From: Rhynochetos jubatus | Lineage: Eukaryota > Chordata > Aves > Eurypygiformes > Rhynochetidae | Direction: 5' to 3' | Length of the DNA: 64,000 nt | NCBI GenBank assembly: GCA_027574665.1 | Contig: CM050676.1 | Coordinates: forward strand, 7,058,157 to 7,122,156 | In this document: positions 35,872 to 47,800 of the stretch, piece by piece | Layout of the letters: every line of letters begins with the position of its first letter | How positions within the stretch are numbered: the stretch's first letter is position 1 | Made by a program: the position numbers and the translations under genes | The notes under the pieces: model-generated | Seen by the model: the letters and a program-made list of their open reading frames with translations, nothing else | Told to the model about the DNA's origin: nothing | The model's database searches: none

Positions 35872-38800
35872 AAGCTTTGCAAGCGGTCCCGCGCTCTGCC
35901 GAAAAGGGAACGAACTGCTAGAGCACAGCGAGAGAAAACAGCGCAAGCAATTCCTTCCTAGCTCTTTCTGTTGCCGAGGAACTGTGGCACTGTTGGAAGT
36001 GGAGATTGCAAGCAACACAGCGATCCGGCTGCTCTGGCACGCAGTGCTCTGCAAAGGCGCAGCAAGAAGGGACAAGAAATTCTCTCCTAACTCTTTCTGT
36101 TTGGTCGCATTACAGTGCTGCTTCAGATGTCCGTGTTCGGGCAGACGCTTCAACGAGCCGCGCATTCGAGCCTCTCCGAGCCTGTTAGCACAGAGAAGGT
36201 GACCCTGTGGATTTCGACTTTCCCGGGGATACAGAGCTCTGTCTTAAGAGGCATGCAGTGCTCTGCCAAAATAAACAAGGTTTCGCTAACAAATTCCCTC
36301 GTAGCTCTTTCCCTTTTGGAGGAAAAGGGAGAGGTTTGTTTCTAAGCTTTGCAAGCGGTCCCGCGCTCTGCCGAAAAGGGAACGAACTGCTAGAGCACAG
36401 CGAGAGAAAACAGCGCAAGCAATTCCTTCCTAGCTCTTTCTGTTGCCGAGGAACTGTGGCACTGTTGGAACTGGAGATTGCAAGCAACACAGCGATCCGG
36501 CTGCTCTGGCACGCAGTGCTCTGCAAAGGCGCAGCAAGAAGGGACAAGAAATCCTCTCCTAACTCTTTCTGTTTGGTCGCATTACAGTGCTGCTTCAGAT
36601 GGCCGTGTTCGGGCAGACGCTTCAACGAGCCGCGCATTCGAGCCTCTCCGAGCCTGTTAGCACAGAGAAGGTGACCCTGTGGATTTCGACTTTCGCGGGG
36701 ATCCAGAGCTCTGTCTTAAGAGGCATGCAGTGCTCTGCCAAAACAAACAAGGTTTCGCTAAGAAATTCCCTCGTAGCTCTTTCCCTTTTGGAGGAAAAGG
36801 GAGAGGTTTGTTTCTAAGCTTTGCAAGCGGTCCCGCGCTCTGCCGAAAAGGGAACGAACTGCTAGAGCACAGCGAGAGAAAACAGCGCAAGCAATTCCTT
36901 CCTAGCTCTTTCTGTTGCCGAGGAACTGTGGCACTGTTGGAAGTGGAGATTGCAAGCAACACAGCGATCCGGCTGCTCTGGCACGCAGTGCTCTGCAAGG
37001 GCGCAGCAAGAAGGGACAAGAAATTCTCTCCTAACTCTTTCTGTTTGGTCGCATTACAGTGCTGCTTCAGATGTCCGTGTTCGGGCAGACGCTTCAACGA
37101 GCCGCGCATTCGAGCCTCTCCGAGCCTGTTAGCACAGAGAAGGTGACCCTGTGGATTTCGACTTTCCCGGGGATACAGAGCTCTGTCTTAAGAGGCATGC
37201 AGTGCTCTGCCAAAACAAACAAGGTTTCGCTAAGAAATTCCCTCGTAGCTCTTTCCCTTTTGGAGGAAAAGGGAGAGGTTTGTTTCTAAGCTTTGCAAGC
37301 GGTCCCGCGCTCTGCCGAAAAGGGAACGAACTGCTAGAGCACAGCGAGAGAAAACAGCGTAAGCAATTCCTTCCTAGCTCTTTCTGTTGCCGAGGAACTG
37401 TGGCACTGTTGGAAGTGGAGATTGCAAGCAACACAGCGATCCGGCTGCTCTGGCACGCAGTGCTCTGCAAAGGCGCAGCAAGAAGGGACAAGAAATTCTC
37501 TCCTAACTCTTTCTGTTTGGTCGCATTACAGTGCTGCTTCAGATGTCCGTGTTCGGGCAGACGCTTCAACGAGCCGCGCATTCGAGCCTCTCCGAGCCTG
37601 TTAGCACAGAGAAGGTGACCCTGTGGATTTCGACTTTCCCGGGGATCCAGAGCTCTGTCTTAAGAGGCATGCAGTGCTCTGCCAAAACAAACAAGGTTTC
37701 GCTAAGAAATTCCCTCGTAGCTCTTTCCCTTTTGGAGGAAAAGGGAGAGGTTTGTTTCTAAGCTTTGCAAGCGGTCCCGCGCTCTGCCGAAAAGGGAACG
37801 AACTGCTAGAGCACAGCGAGAGAAAACAGCGCAAGCAATTCCTTCCTAGCTCTTTCTGTTGCCGAGGAACTGTGGCACTGTTGGAACTGGAGATTGCAAG
37901 CAACACAGCGATCCGGCTGCTCTGGCACGCAGTGCTCTGCAAAGGCGCAGCAAGAAGGGACAAGAAATTCTCTCCTAACTCTTTCTGTTTGGTCGCATTA
38001 CAGTGCTGCTTCAGATGTCCGTGTTCGGGCAGACGCTTCAACGAGCCGCGCATTCGAGCCTCTCCGAGCCTGTTAGCACAGAGAAGGTGACCCTGTGGAT
38101 TTCGACTTTCCCGGGGATACAGAGCTCTGTCTTAAGAGGCATGCAGTGCTCTGCCAAAACAAACAAGGTTTCGCTAAGAAATTCCCTCGTAGCTCTTTCC
38201 CTTTTGGAGAAAAAGGGAGAGGTTTGTTTCTAAGCTTTGCAAGCGGTCCCGCGCTCTGCCGAAAAGGGAACGAACTGCTAGAGCACAGCGAGAGAAAACA
38301 GCGCAAGCAATTCCTTCCTAGCTCTTTCTGTTGCCGAGGAATTGTGGCACTGTTGGAACTGGAGATTGCAAGCAACACAGGGATCCGGCTGCTCTGGCAC
38401 GCAGTGCTCTGCAAAGGCGCAGCAAGAAGGGACAAGAAATTCTCTCCTAACTCTTTCTGTTTGGTCGCATTACAGTGCTGCTTCAGATGTCCGTGTTCGG
38501 GCAGACGCTTCAACGAGCCGCGCATTCGAGCCTCTCCGAGCCTGTTAGCACAGAGAAGGTGACCCTGTGGATTTCGACTTTCGCGGGGATACAGAGCTCT
38601 GTCTTAAGAGGCATGCAGTGCTCTGCCAAAACAAACAAGGTTTCGCTAAGAAATTCCCTCGTAGCTCTTTCCCTTTTGGAGGAAAAGGGAGAGGTTTGTT
38701 TCTAAGCTTTGCAAGCGGTCCCGCGCTCTGCCGAAAAGGGAACGAACTGCTAGAGCACAGCGAGAGAAAACAGCGCAAGCAATTCCTTCCTAGCTCTTTC

Positions 38801-40119
38801 TGTTGCCGAGGAACTGTGGCACTGTTGGAACTGGAGATTGCAAGCAACACAGCGATCCGGCTGCTCTGGCACGCAGTGCTCTGCAAAGGCGCAGCAAGAA
38901 GGGACAAGAAATTCTCTCCTAACTCTTTCTGTTTGGTCGCATTACAGTGCTGCTTCAGATGTCCGTGTTCGGGCAGACGCTTCAACGAGCCGCGCATTCG
39001 AGCCTCTCCGAGCCTGTTAGCACAGAGAAGGTGACCCTGTGGATTTCGACTTTCCCGGGGATACAGAGCTCTGTCTTAAGAGGCATGCAGTGCTCTGCCA
39101 AAATAAACAAGGTTTCGCTAACAAATTCCCTCGTAGCTCTTTCCCTTTTGGAGGAAAAGGGAGAGGTTTGTTTCTAAGCTTTGCAAGCGGTCCCGCGCTC
39201 TGCCGAAAAGGGAACGAACTGCTAGAGCACAGCGAGAGAAAACAGCGTAAGCAATTCCTTCCTAGCTCTTTCTGTTGCCGAGGAACTGTGGCACTGTTGG
39301 AACTGGAGATTGCAAGCAACACAGCGATCCGGCTGCTCTGGCACGCAGTGCTCTGCAAAGGCGCAGCAAGAAGGGACAAGAAATCCTCTCCTAACTCTTT
39401 CTGTTTGGTCGCATTACAGTGCTGCTTCAGATGGCCGTGTTCGGGCAGACGCTTCAACGAGCCGCGCATTCGAGCCTCTCCGAGCCTGTTAGCACAGAGA
39501 AGGTGACCCTGTGGATTTCGACTTTCCCGGGGATCCAGAGCTCTGTCTTAAGAGGCATGCAGTGCTCTGCCAAAACAAACAAGGTTTCGCTAAGAAATTC
39601 CCTCGTAGCTCTTTCCCTTTTGGAGGAAAAGGGAGAGGTTTGTTTCTAAGCTTTGCAAGCGGTCCCGCGCTCTGCCGAAAAGGGAACGAACTGCTAGAGC
39701 ACAGCGAGAGAAAACAGCGCAAGCAATTCCTTCCTAGCTCTTTCTGTTGCCGAGGAACTGTGGCACTGTTGGAAGTGGAGATTGCAAGCAACACAGCGAT
39801 CCGGCTGCTCTGGCACGCAGTGCTCTGCAAAGGCGCAGCAAGAAGGGACAAGAAATTCTCTCCTAACTCTTTCTGTTTGGTCGCATTACAGTGCTGCTTC
39901 AGATGTCCGTGTTCGGGCAGACGCTTCAACGAGCCGCGCATTCGAGCCTCTCCGAGCCTGTTAGCACAGAGAAGGTGTCCCCCTGGATTTCGACTTTCGC
40001 GGGGATCCAGAGCTCTGTCTTAAGAGGCATGCAGTGCTCTGCCAAAACAAACAAGGTTTCGCTAAGAAATTCCCTCGTAGCTCTTTCCCTTTTGGAGGAA
40101 AAGGGAGAGGTTTGTTTCT
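35872..40119 (+). repeat. Nine-unit block, copy 1 (10-unit spacing)
   Basis: This block matches 40592-44839 at a shift of 4720 bp. Rare markers in order are T401+C419 (near 36272, 36290), C210 with G259 in the next unit, G352, G184 (near 36999), T73, A451 (near 38210), a C to T change near 38342 with G150 (near 38381), G352 again, T401+C419 again, C210/G259 again, and the cluster of three changes at 39978-39983. I found three differences between copies, all in the eighth unit (73, 145, 360). Confidence 0.88.
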
Positions 40120-40591
40120 AAGCTTTGCAAGCGGTCCCGCGCTCTGCCGAAAAGGGAACGAACTGCTAGAGCACAGCGAGAGAAAACAGCGTAAGCAATT
40201 CCTTCCTAGCTCTTTCTGTTGCCGAGGAACTGTGGCACTCTTGGAACTGGAGATTGCAAGCAAGACAGCGATCCGGCTGCTCTGGCACGCAGTGCTCTGC
40301 AAAGGCGCAGCAAGAAGGGACAAGAAATTCTCTCCTAACTCTTTCTGTTTGGTCGCATTACAGTGCTGCTTCAGATGTCCGTGTTCGGGCAGACGCTTCA
40401 ACGAGCCGCGCATTCCAGCCTCTCCGAGCCTGTTAGCACAGAGAAGGTGACCCTGTGGATTTCGACTTTCCCGGGGATCCAGAGCTCTGTCTTAAGAGGC
40501 ATGCAGTGCTCTGCCAAAACAAACAAGGTTTCGCTAAGAAATTCCCTCGTAGCTCTTTCCCTTTTGGAGGAAAAGGGAGAGGTTTGTTTCT
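40120..40591 (+). repeat. Tenth unit, not shared with the second block
   Basis: This unit carries T73, C121, C128, G145, C297 and C360. The unit at the equivalent place (44840-45311) carries C73, G121, G128, C145, G297 and A360 plus a private G to C change near 44964. The two copies of the nine-unit block are thus separated by an unrelated unit. Either it was replaced by conversion, or the block was never a clean ten-unit repeat. Confidence 0.75.
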
Positions 40592-43500
40592 AAGCTTTGC
40601 AAGCGGTCCCGCGCTCTGCCGAAAAGGGAACGAACTGCTAGAGCACAGCGAGAGAAAACAGCGCAAGCAATTCCTTCCTAGCTCTTTCTGTTGCCGAGGA
40701 ACTGTGGCACTGTTGGAAGTGGAGATTGCAAGCAACACAGCGATCCGGCTGCTCTGGCACGCAGTGCTCTGCAAAGGCGCAGCAAGAAGGGACAAGAAAT
40801 TCTCTCCTAACTCTTTCTGTTTGGTCGCATTACAGTGCTGCTTCAGATGTCCGTGTTCGGGCAGACGCTTCAACGAGCCGCGCATTCGAGCCTCTCCGAG
40901 CCTGTTAGCACAGAGAAGGTGACCCTGTGGATTTCGACTTTCCCGGGGATACAGAGCTCTGTCTTAAGAGGCATGCAGTGCTCTGCCAAAATAAACAAGG
41001 TTTCGCTAACAAATTCCCTCGTAGCTCTTTCCCTTTTGGAGGAAAAGGGAGAGGTTTGTTTCTAAGCTTTGCAAGCGGTCCCGCGCTCTGCCGAAAAGGG
41101 AACGAACTGCTAGAGCACAGCGAGAGAAAACAGCGCAAGCAATTCCTTCCTAGCTCTTTCTGTTGCCGAGGAACTGTGGCACTGTTGGAACTGGAGATTG
41201 CAAGCAACACAGCGATCCGGCTGCTCTGGCACGCAGTGCTCTGCAAAGGCGCAGCAAGAAGGGACAAGAAATCCTCTCCTAACTCTTTCTGTTTGGTCGC
41301 ATTACAGTGCTGCTTCAGATGGCCGTGTTCGGGCAGACGCTTCAACGAGCCGCGCATTCGAGCCTCTCCGAGCCTGTTAGCACAGAGAAGGTGACCCTGT
41401 GGATTTCGACTTTCGCGGGGATCCAGAGCTCTGTCTTAAGAGGCATGCAGTGCTCTGCCAAAACAAACAAGGTTTCGCTAAGAAATTCCCTCGTAGCTCT
41501 TTCCCTTTTGGAGGAAAAGGGAGAGGTTTGTTTCTAAGCTTTGCAAGCGGTCCCGCGCTCTGCCGAAAAGGGAACGAACTGCTAGAGCACAGCGAGAGAA
41601 AACAGCGCAAGCAATTCCTTCCTAGCTCTTTCTGTTGCCGAGGAACTGTGGCACTGTTGGAAGTGGAGATTGCAAGCAACACAGCGATCCGGCTGCTCTG
41701 GCACGCAGTGCTCTGCAAGGGCGCAGCAAGAAGGGACAAGAAATTCTCTCCTAACTCTTTCTGTTTGGTCGCATTACAGTGCTGCTTCAGATGTCCGTGT
41801 TCGGGCAGACGCTTCAACGAGCCGCGCATTCGAGCCTCTCCGAGCCTGTTAGCACAGAGAAGGTGACCCTGTGGATTTCGACTTTCCCGGGGATACAGAG
41901 CTCTGTCTTAAGAGGCATGCAGTGCTCTGCCAAAACAAACAAGGTTTCGCTAAGAAATTCCCTCGTAGCTCTTTCCCTTTTGGAGGAAAAGGGAGAGGTT
42001 TGTTTCTAAGCTTTGCAAGCGGTCCCGCGCTCTGCCGAAAAGGGAACGAACTGCTAGAGCACAGCGAGAGAAAACAGCGTAAGCAATTCCTTCCTAGCTC
42101 TTTCTGTTGCCGAGGAACTGTGGCACTGTTGGAAGTGGAGATTGCAAGCAACACAGCGATCCGGCTGCTCTGGCACGCAGTGCTCTGCAAAGGCGCAGCA
42201 AGAAGGGACAAGAAATTCTCTCCTAACTCTTTCTGTTTGGTCGCATTACAGTGCTGCTTCAGATGTCCGTGTTCGGGCAGACGCTTCAACGAGCCGCGCA
42301 TTCGAGCCTCTCCGAGCCTGTTAGCACAGAGAAGGTGACCCTGTGGATTTCGACTTTCCCGGGGATCCAGAGCTCTGTCTTAAGAGGCATGCAGTGCTCT
42401 GCCAAAACAAACAAGGTTTCGCTAAGAAATTCCCTCGTAGCTCTTTCCCTTTTGGAGGAAAAGGGAGAGGTTTGTTTCTAAGCTTTGCAAGCGGTCCCGC
42501 GCTCTGCCGAAAAGGGAACGAACTGCTAGAGCACAGCGAGAGAAAACAGCGCAAGCAATTCCTTCCTAGCTCTTTCTGTTGCCGAGGAACTGTGGCACTG
42601 TTGGAACTGGAGATTGCAAGCAACACAGCGATCCGGCTGCTCTGGCACGCAGTGCTCTGCAAAGGCGCAGCAAGAAGGGACAAGAAATTCTCTCCTAACT
42701 CTTTCTGTTTGGTCGCATTACAGTGCTGCTTCAGATGTCCGTGTTCGGGCAGACGCTTCAACGAGCCGCGCATTCGAGCCTCTCCGAGCCTGTTAGCACA
42801 GAGAAGGTGACCCTGTGGATTTCGACTTTCCCGGGGATACAGAGCTCTGTCTTAAGAGGCATGCAGTGCTCTGCCAAAACAAACAAGGTTTCGCTAAGAA
42901 ATTCCCTCGTAGCTCTTTCCCTTTTGGAGAAAAAGGGAGAGGTTTGTTTCTAAGCTTTGCAAGCGGTCCCGCGCTCTGCCGAAAAGGGAACGAACTGCTA
43001 GAGCACAGCGAGAGAAAACAGCGCAAGCAATTCCTTCCTAGCTCTTTCTGTTGCCGAGGAATTGTGGCACTGTTGGAACTGGAGATTGCAAGCAACACAG
43101 GGATCCGGCTGCTCTGGCACGCAGTGCTCTGCAAAGGCGCAGCAAGAAGGGACAAGAAATTCTCTCCTAACTCTTTCTGTTTGGTCGCATTACAGTGCTG
43201 CTTCAGATGTCCGTGTTCGGGCAGACGCTTCAACGAGCCGCGCATTCGAGCCTCTCCGAGCCTGTTAGCACAGAGAAGGTGACCCTGTGGATTTCGACTT
43301 TCGCGGGGATACAGAGCTCTGTCTTAAGAGGCATGCAGTGCTCTGCCAAAACAAACAAGGTTTCGCTAAGAAATTCCCTCGTAGCTCTTTCCCTTTTGGA
43401 GGAAAAGGGAGAGGTTTGTTTCTAAGCTTTGCAAGCGGTCCCGCGCTCTGCCGAAAAGGGAACGAACTGCTAGAGCACAGCGAGAGAAAACAGCGCAAGC

Positions 43501-44839
43501 AATTCCTTCCTAGCTCTTTCTGTTGCCGAGGAACTGTGGCACTGTTGGAACTGGAGATTGCAAGCAACACAGCGATCCGGCTGCTCTGGCACGCAGTGCT
43601 CTGCAAAGGCGCAGCAAGAAGGGACAAGAAATTCTCTCCTAACTCTTTCTGTTTGGTCGCATTACAGTGCTGCTTCAGATGTCCGTGTTCGGGCAGACGC
43701 TTCAACGAGCCGCGCATTCGAGCCTCTCCGAGCCTGTTAGCACAGAGAAGGTGACCCTGTGGATTTCGACTTTCCCGGGGATACAGAGCTCTGTCTTAAG
43801 AGGCATGCAGTGCTCTGCCAAAATAAACAAGGTTTCGCTAACAAATTCCCTCGTAGCTCTTTCCCTTTTGGAGGAAAAGGGAGAGGTTTGTTTCTAAGCT
43901 TTGCAAGCGGTCCCGCGCTCTGCCGAAAAGGGAACGAACTGCTAGAGCACAGCGAGAGAAAACAGCGCAAGCAATTCCTTCCTAGCTCTTTCTGTTGCCG
44001 AGGAACTGTGGCACTGTTGGAACTGGAGATTGCAAGCAAGACAGCGATCCGGCTGCTCTGGCACGCAGTGCTCTGCAAAGGCGCAGCAAGAAGGGACAAG
44101 AAATCCTCTCCTAACTCTTTCTGTTTGGTCGCATTACAGTGCTGCTTCAGATGGCCGTGTTCGGGCAGACGCTTCAACGAGCCGCGCATTCGAGCCTCTC
44201 CGAGCCTGTTAGCACAGAGAAGGTGACCCTGTGGATTTCGACTTTCCCGGGGATACAGAGCTCTGTCTTAAGAGGCATGCAGTGCTCTGCCAAAACAAAC
44301 AAGGTTTCGCTAAGAAATTCCCTCGTAGCTCTTTCCCTTTTGGAGGAAAAGGGAGAGGTTTGTTTCTAAGCTTTGCAAGCGGTCCCGCGCTCTGCCGAAA
44401 AGGGAACGAACTGCTAGAGCACAGCGAGAGAAAACAGCGCAAGCAATTCCTTCCTAGCTCTTTCTGTTGCCGAGGAACTGTGGCACTGTTGGAAGTGGAG
44501 ATTGCAAGCAACACAGCGATCCGGCTGCTCTGGCACGCAGTGCTCTGCAAAGGCGCAGCAAGAAGGGACAAGAAATTCTCTCCTAACTCTTTCTGTTTGG
44601 TCGCATTACAGTGCTGCTTCAGATGTCCGTGTTCGGGCAGACGCTTCAACGAGCCGCGCATTCGAGCCTCTCCGAGCCTGTTAGCACAGAGAAGGTGTCC
44701 CCCTGGATTTCGACTTTCGCGGGGATCCAGAGCTCTGTCTTAAGAGGCATGCAGTGCTCTGCCAAAACAAACAAGGTTTCGCTAAGAAATTCCCTCGTAG
44801 CTCTTTCCCTTTTGGAGGAAAAGGGAGAGGTTTGTTTCT
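40592..44839 (+). repeat. Nine-unit block, copy 2 (10-unit spacing)
   Basis: This is the second copy of the block at 35872-40119, with the same ordered rare markers. These include T401+C419 near 40992 and 43812, G184 near 41719, A451 near 42930, the change near 43062 with G150 near 43101, and the three-base cluster at 44698-44703. Such a long ordered match can only come from duplication or whole-block conversion. Confidence 0.88.
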
Positions 44840-47800
44840 AAGCTTTGCAAGCGGTCCCGCGCTCTGCCGAAAAGGGAACGAACTGCTAGAGCACAGCGAG
44901 AGAAAACAGCGCAAGCAATTCCTTCCTAGCTCTTTCTGTTGCCGAGGAACTGTGGCACTGTTGCAAGTGGAGATTGCAAGCAACACAGCGATCCGGCTGC
45001 TCTGGCACGCAGTGCTCTGCAAAGGCGCAGCAAGAAGGGACAAGAAATTCTCTCCTAACTCTTTCTGTTTGGTCGCATTACAGTGCTGCTTCAGATGTCC
45101 GTGTTCGGGCAGACGCTTCAACGAGCCGCGCATTCGAGCCTCTCCGAGCCTGTTAGCACAGAGAAGGTGACCCTGTGGATTTCGACTTTCCCGGGGATAC
45201 AGAGCTCTGTCTTAAGAGGCATGCAGTGCTCTGCCAAAACAAACAAGGTTTCGCTAAGAAATTCCCTCGTAGCTCTTTCCCTTTTGGAGGAAAAGGGAGA
45301 GGTTTGTTTCTAAGCTTTGCAAGCGGTCCCGCGCTCTGCCGAAAAGGGAACGAACTGCTAGAGCACAGCAAGAGAAAACAGCGCAAGCAATTCCTTCCTA
45401 GCTCTTTCTGTTGCCGAGGAACTGTGGCACTGTTGGAAGTGGAGATTGCAAGCAACACAGCGATCCGGCTGCTCTGGCACGCAGTGCTCTGCAAGGGCGC
45501 AGCAAGAAGGGACAAGAAATTCTCTCCTAACTCTTTCTGTTTGGTCGCATTACAGTGCTGCTTCAGATGGCCGTGTTCGGGCAGACGCTTCAACGAGCCG
45601 CGCATTCGAGCCTCTCCGAGCCTGTTAGCACAGAGAAGGTGACCCTGTGGATTTCGACTTTCGCGGGGATACAGAGCTCTGTCTTAAGAGGCATGCAGTG
45701 CTCTGCCAAAACAAACAAGGTTTCGCTAAGAAATTCCCTCGTAGCTCTTTCCCTTTTGGAGGAAAAGGGAGAGGTTTGTTTCTAAGCTTTGCAAGCGGTC
45801 CCGCGCTCTGCCGAAAAGGGAACGAACTGCTAGAGCACAGCGAGAGAAAACAGCGTAAGCAATTCCTTCCTAGCTCTTTCTGTTGCCGAGGAACTGTGGC
45901 ACTGTTGGAAGTGGAGATTGCAAGCAACACAGCGATCCGGCTGCTCTGGCACGCAGTGCTCTGCAAAGGCGCAGCAAGAAGGGACAAGAAATTCTCTCCT
46001 AACTCTTTCTGTTTGGTCGCATTACAGTGCTGCTTCAGATGTCCGTGTTCGGGCAGACGCTTCAACGAGCCGCGCATTCGAGCCTCTCCGAGCCTGTTAG
46101 CACAGAGAAGGTGACCCTGTGGATTTCGACTTTCCCGGGGATACAGAGCTCTGTCTTAAGAGGCATGCAGTGCTCTGCCAAAACAAACAAGGTTTCGCTA
46201 AGAAATTCCCTCGTAGCTCTTTCCCTTTTGGAGGAAAAGGGAGAGGTTTGTTTCTAAGCTTTGCAAGCGGTCCCGCGCTCTGCCGAAAAGGGAACGAACT
46301 GCTAGAGCACAGCGAGAGAAAACAGCGCAAGCAATTCCTTCCTAGCTCTTTCTGTTGCCGAGGAACTGTGGCACTGTTGGAACTGGAGATTGCAAGCAAC
46401 ACAGCGATCCGGCTGCTCTGGCACGCAGTGCTCTGCAAAGGCGCAGCAAGAAGGGACAAGAAATTCTCTCCTAACTCTTTCTGTTTGGTCGCATTACAGT
46501 GCTGCTTCAGATGTCCGTGTTCGGGCAGACGCTTCAACGAGCCGCGCATTCGAGCCTCTCCGAGCCTGTTAGCACAGAGAAGGTGACCCTGTGGATTTCG
46601 ACTTTCGCGGGGATCCAGAGCTCTGTCTTAAGAGGCATGCAGTGCTCTGCCAAAACAAACAAGGTTTCGCTAAGAAATTCCCTCGTAGCTCTTTCCCTTT
46701 TGGAGGAAAAGGGAGAGGTTTGTTTCTAAGCTTTGCAAGCGGTCCCGCGCTCTGCCGAAAAGGGAACGAACTGCTAGAGCACAGCGAGAGAAAACAGCGC
46801 AAGCAATTCCTTCCTAGCTCTTTCTGTTGCCGAGGAACTGTGGCACTGTTGGAACTGGAGATTGCAAGCAACACAGGGATCCGGCTGCTCTGGCACGCAG
46901 TGCTCTGCAAAGGCGCAGCAAGAAGGGACAAGAAATTCTCTCCTAACTCTTTCTGTTTGGTCGCATTACAGTGCTGCTTCAGATGTCCGTGTTCGGGCAG
47001 ACGCTTCAACGAGCCGCGCATTCGAGCCTCTCCGAGCCTGTTAGCACAGAGAAGGTGACCCTGTGGATTTCGACTTTCCCGGGGATACAGAGCTCTGTCT
47101 TAAGAGGCATGCAGTGCTCTGCCAAAACAAACAAGGTTTCGCTAAGAAATTCCCTCGTAGCTCTTTCCCTTTTGGAGGAAAAGGGAGAGGTTTGTTTCTA
47201 AGCTTTGCAAGCGGTCCCGCGCTCTGCCGAAAAGGGAACGAACTGCTAGAGCACAGCGAGAGAAAACAGCGCAAGCAATTCCTTCCTAGCTCTTTCTGTT
47301 GCCGAGGAACTGTGGCACTGTTGGAAGTGGAGATTGCAAGCAACACAGCGATCCGGCTGCTCTGGCACGCAGTGCTCTGCAAAGGCGCAGCAAGAAGGGA
47401 CAAGAAATTCTCTCCTAACTCTTTCTGTTTGGTCGCATTACAGTGCTGCTTCAGATGTCCGTGTTCGGGCAGACGCTTCAACGAGCCGCGCATTCGAGCC
47501 TCTCCGAGCCTGTTAGCACAGAGAAGGTGACCCTGTGGATTTCGACTTTCCCGGGGATACAGAGCTCTGTCTTAAGAGGCATGCAGTGCTCTGCCAAAAC
47601 AAACAAGGTTTCGCTAAGAAATTCCCTCGTAGCTCTTTCCCTTTTGGAGGAAAAGGGAGAGGTTTGTTTCTAAGCTTTGCAAGCGGTCCCGCGCTCTGCC
47701 GAAAAGGGAACGAACTGCTAGAGCACAGCGAGAGAAAACAGCGCAAGCAATTCCTTCCTAGCTCTTTCTGTTGCCGAGGAACTGTGGCACTGTTGGAAGT

